Below are positions 1 to 11,251 of a stretch of DNA of 43,224 bases, piece by piece. The DNA is taken from positions 2,862,501 to 2,905,724 of the forward strand of contig NZ_CP035686.1 of assembly GCF_009665255.1 (NCBI RefSeq). Direction: 5' to 3'. The translations under genes and the position numbers were made by a program. Each line of letters starts with the position of its first letter. Position 1 is the stretch's first letter. Below the pieces are notes generated by a model. That model saw only the letters and a list, made by a program, of their open reading frames with translations, did no database searches and was not told where the DNA came from. The DNA is from Vibrio metoecus. GTDB lineage: Bacteria; Pseudomonadota; Gammaproteobacteria; Enterobacterales; Vibrionaceae.

Positions 1-105
1 GGTAGTTTAACCTTCGGGAGGACGCTTGCCACTTTGTGGTTCATGACTGGGGTGAAGTCGTAACAAGGTAGCGCTAGGGGAACCTGGCGCTGGATCACCT
101 CCTTA
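1..105 (+). rRNA. rrs: 16S ribosomal RNA, 3' end (partial)
   Basis: This is the last ~105 bases of 16S rRNA; the rest lies before the window. It contains the conserved GAAGTCGTAACAAGGTA segment, the helix-45 hairpin with its GGGGAACC loop region, and the terminal GGATCACCTCCTTA that holds the anti-Shine-Dalgarno sequence. The helix-45 arms (GCGC at 71-74 and GCGC at 87-90) are complementary, so the molecule looks functional. Confidence 0.97.
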
Positions 106-173
106 CACGATGATTATCGTGATGAGTGTCCACACAGATTGATTCGGTTTAGATTAGAGAAGAGTATCTTAGT

Positions 174-249
174 GTCCCGTTCGTCTAGAGGCCTAGGACA
201 CCGCCCTTTCACGGCGGTAACAGGGGTTCGACTCCCCTACGGGATACCA
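174..249 (+). tRNA. tRNA-Glu (anticodon UUC)
   Basis: A 76-nt cloverleaf in the 16S-23S spacer. The acceptor arms GTCCCGT and ACGGGAT pair, the anticodon loop reads CTTTCAC with anticodon TTC, the T-arm has GGTTCGACTCC, and CCA is encoded at the 3' end. It is first of three tRNAs in the spacer. Confidence 0.97.
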
Positions 250-268
250 CTTCCGTTGCGAAGTTAGG

Positions 269-344
269 GGGTCGTTAGCTCAGTCGGTAGAGCAGTTGAC
301 TTTTAATCAATTGGTCGCAGGTTCGAATCCTGCACGACCCACCA
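269..344 (+). tRNA. tRNA-Lys (anticodon UUU)
   Basis: A 76-nt cloverleaf in the 16S-23S spacer. The acceptor arm is GGGTCGT/ACGACCC, the anticodon loop is CTTTTAA with anticodon TTT, GGTTCGAATCC forms the T-arm, and CCA is encoded. It is the second of the three spacer tRNAs. Confidence 0.97.
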
Positions 345-374
345 TTATCTTCCTCCACAGGAAGTAAAACATGT

Positions 375-450
375 GGGCGATTAGCTCAGTTGGGAGAGCA
401 CCTGCCTTACAAGCAGGGGGTCACTGGTTCGAACCCGGTATCGCCCACCA
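375..450 (+). tRNA. tRNA-Val (anticodon UAC)
   Basis: A 76-nt cloverleaf in the 16S-23S spacer. The acceptor arm is GGGCGAT/ATCGCCC, the anticodon loop is CTTACAA with anticodon TAC, GGTTCGAACCC forms the T-arm, and CCA is encoded. It is the third spacer tRNA; the Glu-Lys-Val combination is a known Vibrio rrn spacer type. Confidence 0.97.
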
Positions 451-792
451 CTCTTTAAGTATTTTTGGAATGAACTTCCAAACCACCAAAAGCTGCGTGG
501 TTCGGATTTTTGCCGCCGAAAGTCCTTAAAAAGTGGTTCTTAGTGATAAGAAATACTTTGCTCTTTAACAATTTGGAAAGCTGACAAAACAACAATTTAT
601 TGTTGTTTGTAAAGTTCTCAATGTTTATCGAAAGATAAACACCAACAACACATTCAAGTGTGCTTGGTATCGAATAAGACTTCGGTCTTGTTCAAATTTG
701 AGTCCGGCAAAATCTGTCTCGCACTCATGTAAATTAAACGCGAGACAACTTAGGTTGTTTAAACAACAACCCGAAACTCCTTCGGGTTGTAT
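451..792 (+). promoter_or_regulatory. 16S-23S spacer: rRNA antitermination boxA and processing region
   Basis: This 342-base stretch has no gene. At 559-570 it has TGCTCTTTAACA, the rRNA boxA antitermination element bound by the Nus factors. A hairpin follows at 587-608 (AAACAACAA, loop TTTA, TTGTTGTTT). A second perfect 10-bp hairpin sits at 766-790, just before 23S. Bases 785-800 are also complementary to the 23S 3' flank and form one arm of the RNase III processing stalk. I see no additional RNA gene here. Confidence 0.8.
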
Positions 793-3679
<2,887 letters not shown>

Positions 3680-3771
3680 ACAACACCCAAGGGGTTTTGT
3701 AGTGGACTCAATAAGCTAAGCGCATAAGAATGTGTGTGAGAACGAAAACAGCTTTCCAGATTTTAAAATTT

Positions 3772-3891
3772 TGCTTGGCGACCATAGCGTTTTGGACCCA
3801 CCTGATTCCATCCCGAACTCAGAAGTGAAACGAAACAGCGTCGATGGTAGTGTGGGGTTTCCCCATGTGAGAGTAGAACATCGCCAGGCTT
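3772..3891 (+). rRNA. rrf: 5S ribosomal RNA
   Basis: A 120-nt 5S rRNA with terminal stem TGCTTGGCGA / TCGCCAGGCTT and the conserved internal CCCATCCCGAACTCAG-type loop (here CCATCCCGAACTCAGAAGTGAAAC) and GATGGTAGTGTGGGG. It lies 92 bases after 23S, the normal spacing for an rrn operon. Confidence 0.96.
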
Positions 3892-3920
3892 TTAATTTAG
3901 CACCAAGCGCTAACCAATGC

Positions 3921-3997
3921 GGAGCGGTAGTTCAGTTGGTTAGAATACCGGCCTGTCACGCCGGGGGTCGCGGGTTCGAGTCCCGTCCGCTCCGCCA
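3921..3997 (+). tRNA. tRNA-Asp (anticodon GUC)
   Basis: A 77-nt cloverleaf distal to 5S. The acceptor arm is GGAGCGG/CCGCTCC, the anticodon loop is CTGTCAC with anticodon GTC, GGTTCGAGTCC forms the T-arm, and CCA is encoded. It sits 29 bases after 5S and before the operon terminator, so it is co-transcribed with the rRNA. Confidence 0.97.
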
Positions 3998-4007
3998 CTT
4001 ATTTGAG

Positions 4008-4035
4008 AAACCCAGTCTTACGACTGGGTTTTTTG
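4008..4035 (+). terminator. Rho-independent terminator of the rRNA operon
   Basis: AACCCAGTC (4009-4017), a 4-base loop, then GACTGGGTT (4022-4030) running into a T tract. It lies 11 bases after tRNA-Asp and ends the rrn transcript. The following 4036-4217 holds no gene or repeat that I recognise. Confidence 0.92.
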
Positions 4036-4217
4036 CTTTTTGGGCAATCCCAATACCAATCCCCGCCTCTCTCTTAAACTCCAACTTCTAAGCTTCCCAC
4101 TTCTTGATAGCATGATTTTTGGGGGAGCCACGCCTTGGTTATCTTCACCTCTACGCGGTATCGTGACTCAAACCTCAAGCGAATGGGGCTCTGTTGCTAT
4201 TCGCGGTTGGGCGATAA

Positions 4218-4245
4218 GAAAAAGCCGACGGCTGAGCATCGGCTT
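4218..4245 (-). terminator. Rho-independent terminator of add
   Basis: Read on the minus strand: AAGCCGA, a 10-base loop, TCGGCTT followed by TTTTC. It is about 25 bases past the add stop codon. Confidence 0.75.
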
Positions 4246-4269
4246 GTAAAAGTGTAAGTAATAAAAGGT

Positions 4270-5274
4270 TTAGCCACGCAGAGCTGCTTTGGCTAAGAGA
4301 GCTTTTTTATCTGAATCAGAGAGAAAGGCTAATTCCAAGCCATTGATCTGTGCTTGGCGGATCTGTTGTTGACTGAGTCCTGCTTGAGGTGCCGCCACTT
4401 CGTACTCATAGGGCAATTCGATCCCTTCAACGGCAGGATCATCGGTGTTAATACAAGCTAAGATCTCATGCTCTAAAAAGCGTTTGAGTGGGTGAGTCAC
4501 TAGACTTTCGACAGTGCTGGTTTGTAGGTTGGACGTTAGACAAGACTCAATACCGATACGATGCTGAGCGAGGTAATCCATCAATTTTGGGTCATGGATT
4601 GCTTTGACGCCATGGCCAATCCTTGTTGCGCCAAGCTCTTTAATGGCTTGCCACATGCTCTCAGGACCTGCAGCTTCACCTGCATGGACGGTAACCTGTA
4701 ATCCTGCATCTCTGACTTGTTTGAAATGTTGGATAAAGCGGTCACCGGGTTGTCCCAGCTCATCTCCGGCCAGATCGACCGCCACAATATGATTTTTTTG
4801 GCTTAGGATGGCGTCGAGTTCTTGTTGGCAAGCATCGGTACCAAAGGTGCGGCTCATAATGCCAATAAGGTTCGCTTGAATACCAAAATCACGTACACCA
4901 GCGCGGACTCCATCGACAACGGCTTCTACCACTCCTGCAACAGGTAAGCTGTGTTTCATCGCCATGTAATAAGGGGAGAAACGTAGCTCGGCATAGTCAA
5001 TACGGGCGTTCAGTGCATCTTCTACGTTTTCATACGCGACACGACGACACGCTTCAAGATCACCTAAGACGGCAACCCCCCAATCCAATTTAGAAAGAAA
5101 CGCAACGAGTGAAGGTTCAGCTTCGACAATTTGCACATAAGGAGTGAGGGTTTCAATGGTGTTGGCGGGTAATTGAACCCCAAATTTTTGCCCTAATTCT
5201 AAAATGGTTTGCGTGCGGATATTCCCATCAAGATGACGATGCAAATCGGTTAAAGGGAGCGATGAAGTTATCAT
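4270..5274 (-). CDS. add: Adenosine deaminase
   Basis: Cytosolic zinc enzyme of purine salvage that hydrolyses adenosine and deoxyadenosine to inosine and deoxyinosine plus ammonia. The 334-aa length fits the bacterial family. Visible motifs are the N-terminal metal site HRH in DLHRHLDGN, the VHAGE segment with the zinc histidine and catalytic region, RIGHG, and NTDDP near the C-terminus carrying the metal aspartates. The ATG at 5274 is preceded by AAGGA at a spacing of 8. It follows the GGDEF-EAL gene by 97 bases on the same strand with no clear terminator between, so some read-through is possible, and it has its own downstream terminator. The assignment is firm. Confidence 0.95.
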   Translation of the reverse strand: MITSSLPLTDLHRHLDGNIRTQTILELGQKFGVQLPANTIETLTPYVQIVEAEPSLVAFLSKLDWGVAVLGDLEACRRVAYENVEDALNARIDYAELRFSPYYMAMKHSLPVAGVVEAVVDGVRAGVRDFGIQANLIGIMSRTFGTDACQQELDAILSQKNHIVAVDLAGDELGQPGDRFIQHFKQVRDAGLQVTVHAGEAAGPESMWQAIKELGATRIGHGVKAIHDPKLMDYLAQHRIGIESCLTSNLQTSTVESLVTHPLKRFLEHEILACINTDDPAVEGIELPYEYEVAAPQAGLSQQQIRQAQINGLELAFLSDSDKKALLAKAALRG

Positions 5275-5371
5275 TATTGTTGTCCTTATCAGTATTTGCC
5301 GTTAAGTATAAAAACCAATCCATGAGCTGTCAGCTAACGAAAGGCAAGAAAAGGACATATTTTGTTTAACT

Positions 5372-7897
5372 TTACTTCATGTTAACCAGATTTGTTGGCC
5401 AATCCTGATAGGCGATAGGTTTACTGAATAGAAAGCCCTGACCATGTGGGCAATTTAATTGAGTCAGTAAATCCACCTGCTCTTGAGTCTCTACTCCTTC
5501 GGCTACGAGCTCGACTTTAAATCCTCGGGTCATGTTAACGATGGCGGCAACAACACTGTTCTCAATATTCTGAGTATTGAGTTGTGCAATGAATTCGCGG
5601 TCTATTTTTAGGCAGTCAAAAGGCAGTTTATGTAGATAGGCTAGGGAGCTATAACCTGTGCCAAAATCATCAATGGCAATGTGGATGCCGGCTTTTTTTA
5701 ACTCCAACATGTTGTGCAAAATCACTGGATCATTATCAACGATACGCGATTCTGTAATTTCCAACGTGAGATTTGACGGTGGAAGTTGGGATTTTTCGAG
5801 AATGCGGTATAGCTGAGACATGAAATCAGGATGTGAGAGCTGATTGACGGAGAGGTTGACATGCATGTGGAAACTAGCCGGCCATTTGTTTTCTTGTATG
5901 CCACGCACGGTATCGATGCAGGCTTGGCGGAGAATTTGCTCACCAATTGCGTTGATTAAGCCACTTTCCTCGGCGATAGGAATAAACTCCATAGGAGGAA
6001 TTAAGCCGAGCTCTGGAGAGATCCAGCGGGCCAGTGCTTCAGCACCTAAAACCTCACCACTATGTAAATCGACAATCGGTTGATAGAAAGGAACGAACTC
6101 GTGATTGTCGAGTGCCAATTTTATTTGAGTGACCATTTGCATCCTTTTACGGGATGCATTCGCCATTTCTGGGGAATATAAACTGATCCGAGTTCGATCA
6201 ACTTTCGCATTACTAAGTGCAATGCTGCCGTTGCGTAGCCATGCGGTCATATTCGTTTCTTCTAATGAGACAATGCCAATCGAAACATTCACGGCAATAT
6301 TGTCACTAGGCATACTGAAAGGGGACGCAAACAGCTTGAGAATGTTGGTTGCAATCAGTTTTAAATCGTCTTGTTGGTTAGTCTCTGGAAGATAAATCGC
6401 AAACTCATCTCCACCAATCCGTGCAATCCGCGCAGGGGATGGAAAGGTTAAATTGAGCCGTTGTGCTATTGCTATAAGCAATTGATCTGCCTGATGATGT
6501 CCTAAGCTGTCGTTAATGTCGCGGAATTTATCTATCCCGATCAGGAGCAAGCCCCCATTGAGTTGAGGGAGTTGATTACAATTTTCAACTAAGCCTTCTC
6601 TGCTTAGCAATTGGGTTAATGAGTCATGCACCAATTGAGTTCGCAGAGCTTTAAACGATGTTTTTAAGTTATTGGTCATCTCCACGAAGGCTTGAACTAA
6701 TAGACTGGTTTCGTAGATTTGTCCGGGCTTGGGCATGCTGGCTGACCAGTTGCCATTTGCGAGCTGCCGAGCAGCAGATGCTGTCGAAATGATAGGATTT
6801 GCTACGCGATTTAGCGTCATTAAGCCTATCAGTAGTCCAATAAGACTGACGGCAAGGCCAATCATCCAACTGGTTTTTTGGTTTTCAGGCAAGCTACCCA
6901 AAAGATCGGCTTCGGCAATGGAAACACTGATGTACCAAGCTAAACCATACTGATCGGTAAAGGCTGAAATCTTATTAAAGTAGCGCTGGTTAGCGACGTG
7001 TGTAGTAAACATGTCACTATTGAGGTTTTGTTCGTTGAGCTGTTCTGCGCTGCTTTTAATGATTGGATTGGGGTTTTCAACGGCAAGCAGTCTTTCTCCT
7101 TTTGGGCTGAGTTCAGTCCCCCATGACACAACACTGCTGTCGTTAGAGTGGGCAATTAAGCGATGTTGGCTGTCGATGACATACACATCGGCATTAATTC
7201 TTTGTTTAAGTTGGGCAAGAAATTGATTAAAAGTGTTGAGTTTGACATCCGAAACCATCACGCCTACAAAAGTGGCATCTTGAAAAACAGGACTGAGGGC
7301 GGAAAGCGTGATTTCTTGTTTTTCATCCACATTGGTATACACCGCAGACCATTGTGCTGACGGTTTTTCAGCAATAGGGGCATACCAAGGACGGACCCGA
7401 GGATCGTAGTTATCGATGATCGTATGGTATTTTTCATCGATGGTTGGGCTTTGATAAATCACCAATTTATTCTCAGTGCGCTCATCCTTAAGCATCAAGC
7501 TGTACTGATCAGGTGCATCTTTTCGTAACCCCACGTACTCGCCGTTGATGCCACCAAAGCCAAGGACATCGATTTGTTGAATATTTTTGCCAATCGGTTG
7601 GGAGGCTGCACGGATAAAATCTTCGATTTTGCTGGCATCATCCCTTTGGTAAAGGTGATGAAAGCCAACGTTATACGCGATCATTTGGTTAGCAAAAAAG
7701 GGGCGATCTAAAAAGTCCGACAAGCGTTGTGAGATACTGTCGGTCAAATAGGATAACTGCTTAGTGCTGAGCTCTTTTACGGTCTGTTCATAACGGTAAG
7801 TTTGAACAGCCGCCATAGCCAAAATTGTGAACAAAAAAATCAGTACAAACGGCAGTATGATGGCAGTTTTTAAGCGAATTTGGCGTTTTAACGGCAT
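5372..7897 (-). CDS. Membrane dCache-HAMP-GGDEF-EAL cyclic-di-GMP enzyme
   Basis: A ~841-aa inner-membrane signalling protein. Order: transmembrane helix (residues ~10-33), large periplasmic double-Cache domain (~35-340), second helix (~345-365), HAMP (~366-420), GGDEF domain with intact GGDEF, EAL domain with EAL, LEITES, DDFGTG, KIDREF and VAEGVE all present. The RxxD product-inhibition site before GGDEF is missing. Both domains keep catalytic motifs, so it could make or degrade cyclic-di-GMP; the net activity cannot be read from sequence. The Cache domain carries YDPRVRPWY, then a Tyr 15 residues after that motif's final Tyr and an Asp 30 residues further, the pattern of the amino-acid-binding dCache_1AA motif. 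It lies 58 bases after ntrC on the same strand with no terminator between. Start is either ATG 7897 (used) or GTG 7915; neither has an ideal ribosome site. Confidence 0.9.
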   Translation of the reverse strand: MPLKRQIRLKTAIILPFVLIFLFTILAMAAVQTYRYEQTVKELSTKQLSYLTDSISQRLSDFLDRPFFANQMIAYNVGFHHLYQRDDASKIEDFIRAASQPIGKNIQQIDVLGFGGINGEYVGLRKDAPDQYSLMLKDERTENKLVIYQSPTIDEKYHTIIDNYDPRVRPWYAPIAEKPSAQWSAVYTNVDEKQEITLSALSPVFQDATFVGVMVSDVKLNTFNQFLAQLKQRINADVYVIDSQHRLIAHSNDSSVVSWGTELSPKGERLLAVENPNPIIKSSAEQLNEQNLNSDMFTTHVANQRYFNKISAFTDQYGLAWYISVSIAEADLLGSLPENQKTSWMIGLAVSLIGLLIGLMTLNRVANPIISTASAARQLANGNWSASMPKPGQIYETSLLVQAFVEMTNNLKTSFKALRTQLVHDSLTQLLSREGLVENCNQLPQLNGGLLLIGIDKFRDINDSLGHHQADQLLIAIAQRLNLTFPSPARIARIGGDEFAIYLPETNQQDDLKLIATNILKLFASPFSMPSDNIAVNVSIGIVSLEETNMTAWLRNGSIALSNAKVDRTRISLYSPEMANASRKRMQMVTQIKLALDNHEFVPFYQPIVDLHSGEVLGAEALARWISPELGLIPPMEFIPIAEESGLINAIGEQILRQACIDTVRGIQENKWPASFHMHVNLSVNQLSHPDFMSQLYRILEKSQLPPSNLTLEITESRIVDNDPVILHNMLELKKAGIHIAIDDFGTGYSSLAYLHKLPFDCLKIDREFIAQLNTQNIENSVVAAIVNMTRGFKVELVAEGVETQEQVDLLTQLNCPHGQGFLFSKPIAYQDWPTNLVNMK

Positions 7898-7955
7898 ACC
7901 CTTCTCTAATCTCACTTCCTGTGCAGTAAAGTTGGGTAGGCCGTTCAGCTGACAC

Positions 7956-9356
7956 TTAATATAACTCTTTGAGTTTACGTGTTAGCGTATTCCGTCCCCA
8001 GCCCAATACTTTGGCGGCTTCTTGTTTATGCCCATTGGTATGGTTAAGTGCCGCTTCTAAAAGTATACGTTCAAATTCTGGGAGTGCGTAGGCGAGTAAT
8101 TCGGTTTCACCAGAAGCCAACGCAGACTTTGCCCATGTTTCTAATTGTTTCTGCCAACTTATATCATTATCAAAATGACTGGCTTTTCTTTCTGATAATA
8201 ATTCTGGAGGAAGATCACTTGGCAGCACCTCACTACCGCTTGCCATCACCGTTAGCCAACGGCACATGTTTTCAAGTTGGCGAACGTTGCCGGGCCAATC
8301 AAGTTTAGTCAGGATATCAACGGTTCGTGGGTTGAGTGTTTTCATCTCAACACCCAGCTCTTTCGCTGCTAAGGCTAAAAAGTGCTTCGTCAATTTTTCG
8401 ATATCTTGTCGACGTTCACGCAGTGATGGGATGTGGATGCGGATAACATTCAGACGATGGAATAAGTCTTCACGGAACTTGCCTTGATGGACCAATTTCT
8501 CAAGGTTTTGATGTGTCGCCGCGACAATTCGCACATCGACTTTAATTGCGACATGACCGCCAACGCGATAAAACTGGCCATCGGCCAAGACTCGTAATAG
8601 TCGGGTTTGAATATCCAGTGGCATATCGCCAATTTCGTCGAGAAATAAAGTACCGCCATTGGCTTGTTCGAAGCGTCCTTGGCGTACTGTGTTGGCTCCG
8701 GTAAACGCCCCTTTTTCATGGCCAAACAGCTCTGATTCGATCAGATCTTTCGGAATTGCGGCCATATTCAGTGCAATAAACGGTTTTTGCGCGCGAGGGC
8801 TATGCCGATGCAGTGCATGAGCGACCAATTCTTTCCCTGTGCCCGATTCACCATTGATCAGTACCGAAATGGAAGAGCGAGATAAACGCCCAATTGCGCG
8901 AAACACTTCTTGCATTGCGGGAGCTTCGCCAATGATTTCGGGGGCGGAATAGTTTTCGCTTGGGCGATGTGACACCTTGCGCTGCTCTTGTCCGTGGGCA
9001 ATCGCTCGTTCGACTAACGTAAGCGTTTCATCGACATCAAAAGGTTTGGGGAGATATTCAAAAGCCCCTTGTTGGTATGCGTTCACGGCAGCATCCAAAT
9101 CGGAATGCGCCGTCATGATAATGACGGGAAGTTCTGGGATCTGCTGATGTACTTGATTTAACAGAGCAATACCATCCATTCCGGGCATACGGATATCGGA
9201 CACTAAGACATCGGGAGTTTCTCGCTCTAGTGCAAGTAACACACTTTCCGCATCGGCGAACGTTTCGCATTTTATATTGGCGGAAGAGAGCGTCTTCTCC
9301 ATCACCCAACGGATGGAGCTATCATCATCGACGACCCAAACGTATCCTCTACTCAT
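7956..9356 (-). CDS. ntrC: Nitrogen regulatory response regulator NtrC (NR-I, GlnG)
   Basis: Sigma-54-dependent activator of nitrogen-limitation genes, phosphorylated by NtrB. The 466-aa protein has a receiver domain with the acidic pocket VVDDDSS and phospho-acceptor Asp54 in SDIRMPG; an AAA+ domain with Walker A GESGTGKE, the sigma-54 contact loop GAFTGA and Walker B TLFLDEIGD; and a C-terminal Fis-type helix-turn-helix (AAKVLGWGRNTLTRKL). I chose the ATG at 9356, two codons inside the longest frame (TTG 9362), because AAGGA lies 6 bases upstream and the N-terminus then matches the E. coli protein. That ribosome site overlaps the ntrB stop codon, so the two genes are translationally close. 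The target sites are visible upstream of glnA and ntrB in this window. Confidence 0.97.
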   Translation of the reverse strand: MSRGYVWVVDDDSSIRWVMEKTLSSANIKCETFADAESVLLALERETPDVLVSDIRMPGMDGIALLNQVHQQIPELPVIIMTAHSDLDAAVNAYQQGAFEYLPKPFDVDETLTLVERAIAHGQEQRKVSHRPSENYSAPEIIGEAPAMQEVFRAIGRLSRSSISVLINGESGTGKELVAHALHRHSPRAQKPFIALNMAAIPKDLIESELFGHEKGAFTGANTVRQGRFEQANGGTLFLDEIGDMPLDIQTRLLRVLADGQFYRVGGHVAIKVDVRIVAATHQNLEKLVHQGKFREDLFHRLNVIRIHIPSLRERRQDIEKLTKHFLALAAKELGVEMKTLNPRTVDILTKLDWPGNVRQLENMCRWLTVMASGSEVLPSDLPPELLSERKASHFDNDISWQKQLETWAKSALASGETELLAYALPEFERILLEAALNHTNGHKQEAAKVLGWGRNTLTRKLKELY

Positions 9357-9365
9357 AGACAATCC

Positions 9366-10430
9366 TTAACAGCAATTCAAAATTGGCAAATAAATGGTAA
9401 ACATGGTGCGTCCTGGCCAGCTTTGCACCTCTATTTTTCCCTGATGTTGATCGATCAGATTTTGTGAAATGGATAAACCCAATCCCGTTCCGCCCTCGCG
9501 ACCGCTCACCATGGGATAAAATAAGGTGTCTTGGAGCTCAGGAGGGATGCCGGGACCATTGTCGATAATCTCTATACTGGCTACGAGCTTATAACGCTGA
9601 CCATGGATATTCGCTTGGTGCACGGTTCTGGTGCGTAAGGTAATCACGCCATGCGGTTGATCCGCTAAAATCTGTGCCGCATTGCTGACAATATTCAACA
9701 AGGCTTGCTCGATCTGATCGGTGTCCATCAAAATATTCGGCAGGCTTGGGTCATAATCCCGTTCAAAAACCAGATTGGATCCCGCTTCAAGAACCACGAG
9801 TTGACGCACTTTTTCTAAAATGAGATGCAGATTCTCCCATTTCTTTTCACCAGGACGCTGTGGACCTAATAAGCGATCGACTAAGCTACGCAAGCGATCG
9901 GCTTGTTCGATGATAATTTGGGTATATTCCGTGAGTGCGGGATCCGGCAACATACGCTCTAAGAGTTGTGCTGCGCCTCTTAAACCTCCGAGGGGGTTTT
10001 TTATTTCATGGGCCAACCCTCTAACCAAGAGTTTCGCCGCTTGTTGCTGCGCGTGTTGATTCAACTCTTGGGTTAGGCGACGTTGTTGACCAATCGTGCG
10101 CATTTCTGCCAGTAACAATAGCTCTTTTTGCCATGACACCGGACTGACGGTGACCTCGAGTAACAAGGGTTTTCCATCAACGACTAAAGTGACGTCACTA
10201 TCGGTAATACTCTGACCACTTTGCAATGGTTGAGTCAGCAGTTGGAGATCCAGTGATGAGTGCTGAACAAGTTGCCGTAAGCTTTGATGCATTAAGCGTT
10301 TCATGCTTTGCGAAAAGAGCTGCTCGGCGGCAGGGTTCGCATAGCGGATCATCAGAGACTCATCGAGAATGAATACCGATGTGACCTGATTATTAATAAT
10401 GGTTTGATTCAGTTCTGCACTCACACTCAT
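9366..10430 (-). CDS. ntrB: Nitrogen sensor histidine kinase/phosphatase NtrB (NR-II, GlnL)
   Basis: Soluble two-component kinase that phosphorylates NtrC when glutamine is low and, with PII, dephosphorylates it when nitrogen is ample. The 354-aa protein has an N-terminal PAS domain (~10-110), an H-box GLAHEIKNPLGG with phospho-acceptor His141, and a C-terminal ATPase domain with N-box NIVSNAAQ, DNGPGIP and GGTGLGLSI. There is no transmembrane segment, as expected for NtrB. It is the first gene of ntrB-ntrC, with 9 bases between its stop and the ntrC ATG. A palindromic NtrC box lies 29 bases upstream of the start. Confidence 0.96.
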   Translation of the reverse strand: MSVSAELNQTIINNQVTSVFILDESLMIRYANPAAEQLFSQSMKRLMHQSLRQLVQHSSLDLQLLTQPLQSGQSITDSDVTLVVDGKPLLLEVTVSPVSWQKELLLLAEMRTIGQQRRLTQELNQHAQQQAAKLLVRGLAHEIKNPLGGLRGAAQLLERMLPDPALTEYTQIIIEQADRLRSLVDRLLGPQRPGEKKWENLHLILEKVRQLVVLEAGSNLVFERDYDPSLPNILMDTDQIEQALLNIVSNAAQILADQPHGVITLRTRTVHQANIHGQRYKLVASIEIIDNGPGIPPELQDTLFYPMVSGREGGTGLGLSISQNLIDQHQGKIEVQSWPGRTMFTIYLPILNCC

Positions 10431-10458
10431 TCTCGCTCGATAATCACTTCACTACCTA

Positions 10459-10475
10459 TGCACAAATTTGGTGCA
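10459..10475 (-). promoter_or_regulatory. NtrC-binding box upstream of ntrB
   Basis: On the minus strand TGCACCAAATTTGTGCA, a perfect GCAC-N7-GTGC palindrome that fits the NtrC consensus. It lies between the DUF4124 gene and ntrB, 29-45 bases before the ntrB ATG, where it could cover a promoter start. In enteric bacteria NtrC represses its own operon from such a site; the same role here is inferred. Confidence 0.75.
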
Positions 10476-10557
10476 TTAAGCATTAAGTATGGCGCAAGGG
10501 AGTGCAAACCCAAAGTGGAACTCCCTACGCAATCGAGCGAACGGTCACATCTTTTCG

Positions 10558-11145
10558 TTATTTCACCGTTGCTCGATGCAGATGCACCGTGATAATCGAT
10601 GAAGATGCAATAATCTTGCCGTTTTCAATAGCTTGGATGGTGAAGGTGTGAGTCCCTCGATCGATATTTTTTAACTCCCAATTCGGTTGATTGGTGGGGG
10701 CGCCATAAGGTCGGCCATCCATCAACAGTTGAAGCTGTTCGCCAATCGAGAGTTTTCGGTTGAGCTCGGATCGAATGCTGATCGTACCGCTATTGCTACG
10801 CACCGTATCATCATGTTGGGGAGAAATCATGGTAACGGTGAGAGGGGGGAGCTGTTGTGGGGGGATGGGAGAGGCTGCCTCACTCAACTCAGTATCGGTT
10901 GAGGTCGCTTCGCTGAATGTAGACGCGGTGCTTGTCTCCTCCACGGGTTGGGATGAATCGAAGCTGGGCGCTGGAGCTTGCGCTTCATAATCCGGTAAAT
11001 GGATGGCTTTTGCTTTGTCACTCTGTGGGCTATCGCTAAAGTTCAGGACACCTTTTTCATCAATCCAAGTGTAGACGTTTTGTGCTGTAACTTGCGGTAC
11101 CCATAATAAACTGACGAGTAACCATAAGGGACGAGACGATGGCAT
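10558..11145 (-). CDS. DUF4124-domain exported protein of unknown function
   Basis: A 195-aa protein whose role is unknown. Residues 1-21 form a Sec signal peptide (SRPLWLLVSLLWV... with a likely cut after TAQ or VTA). Residues ~22-55 are a DUF4124 domain, recognisable from NVYTWIDEKGVLNFSDSP. A Pro/Ser/Thr/Glu-rich linker (~55-100) follows, then a C-terminal beta-sandwich-like stretch (~100-190) with LTVTMISPQHDDTVRS and THTFTIQAIENGK, which resembles an Ig-like or Fn3-like fold. The mature protein should be periplasmic or envelope-associated. It sits between glnA and ntrBC on the same strand, behind the glnA terminator. GAGGTG precedes the ATG by 4 bases, which is close. Confidence 0.8.
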   Translation of the reverse strand: MPSSRPLWLLVSLLWVPQVTAQNVYTWIDEKGVLNFSDSPQSDKAKAIHLPDYEAQAPAPSFDSSQPVEETSTASTFSEATSTDTELSEAASPIPPQQLPPLTVTMISPQHDDTVRSNSGTISIRSELNRKLSIGEQLQLLMDGRPYGAPTNQPNWELKNIDRGTHTFTIQAIENGKIIASSSIITVHLHRATVK

Positions 11146-11251
11146 ATATCACCTCAATAACATGAAGTTTCACTCTATAGATCATGAGTTTATACCCATG
11201 ACTAAAATTGTAAGCCACATGTTAAAACGAACCCTGAGAGGACTAAATATG

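Noticed and set aside
3732..4249. Two plus-strand open frames across 5S, tRNA-Asp and the terminator
   Set aside because: They overlap structural RNAs and a terminator; no protein family is recognisable.
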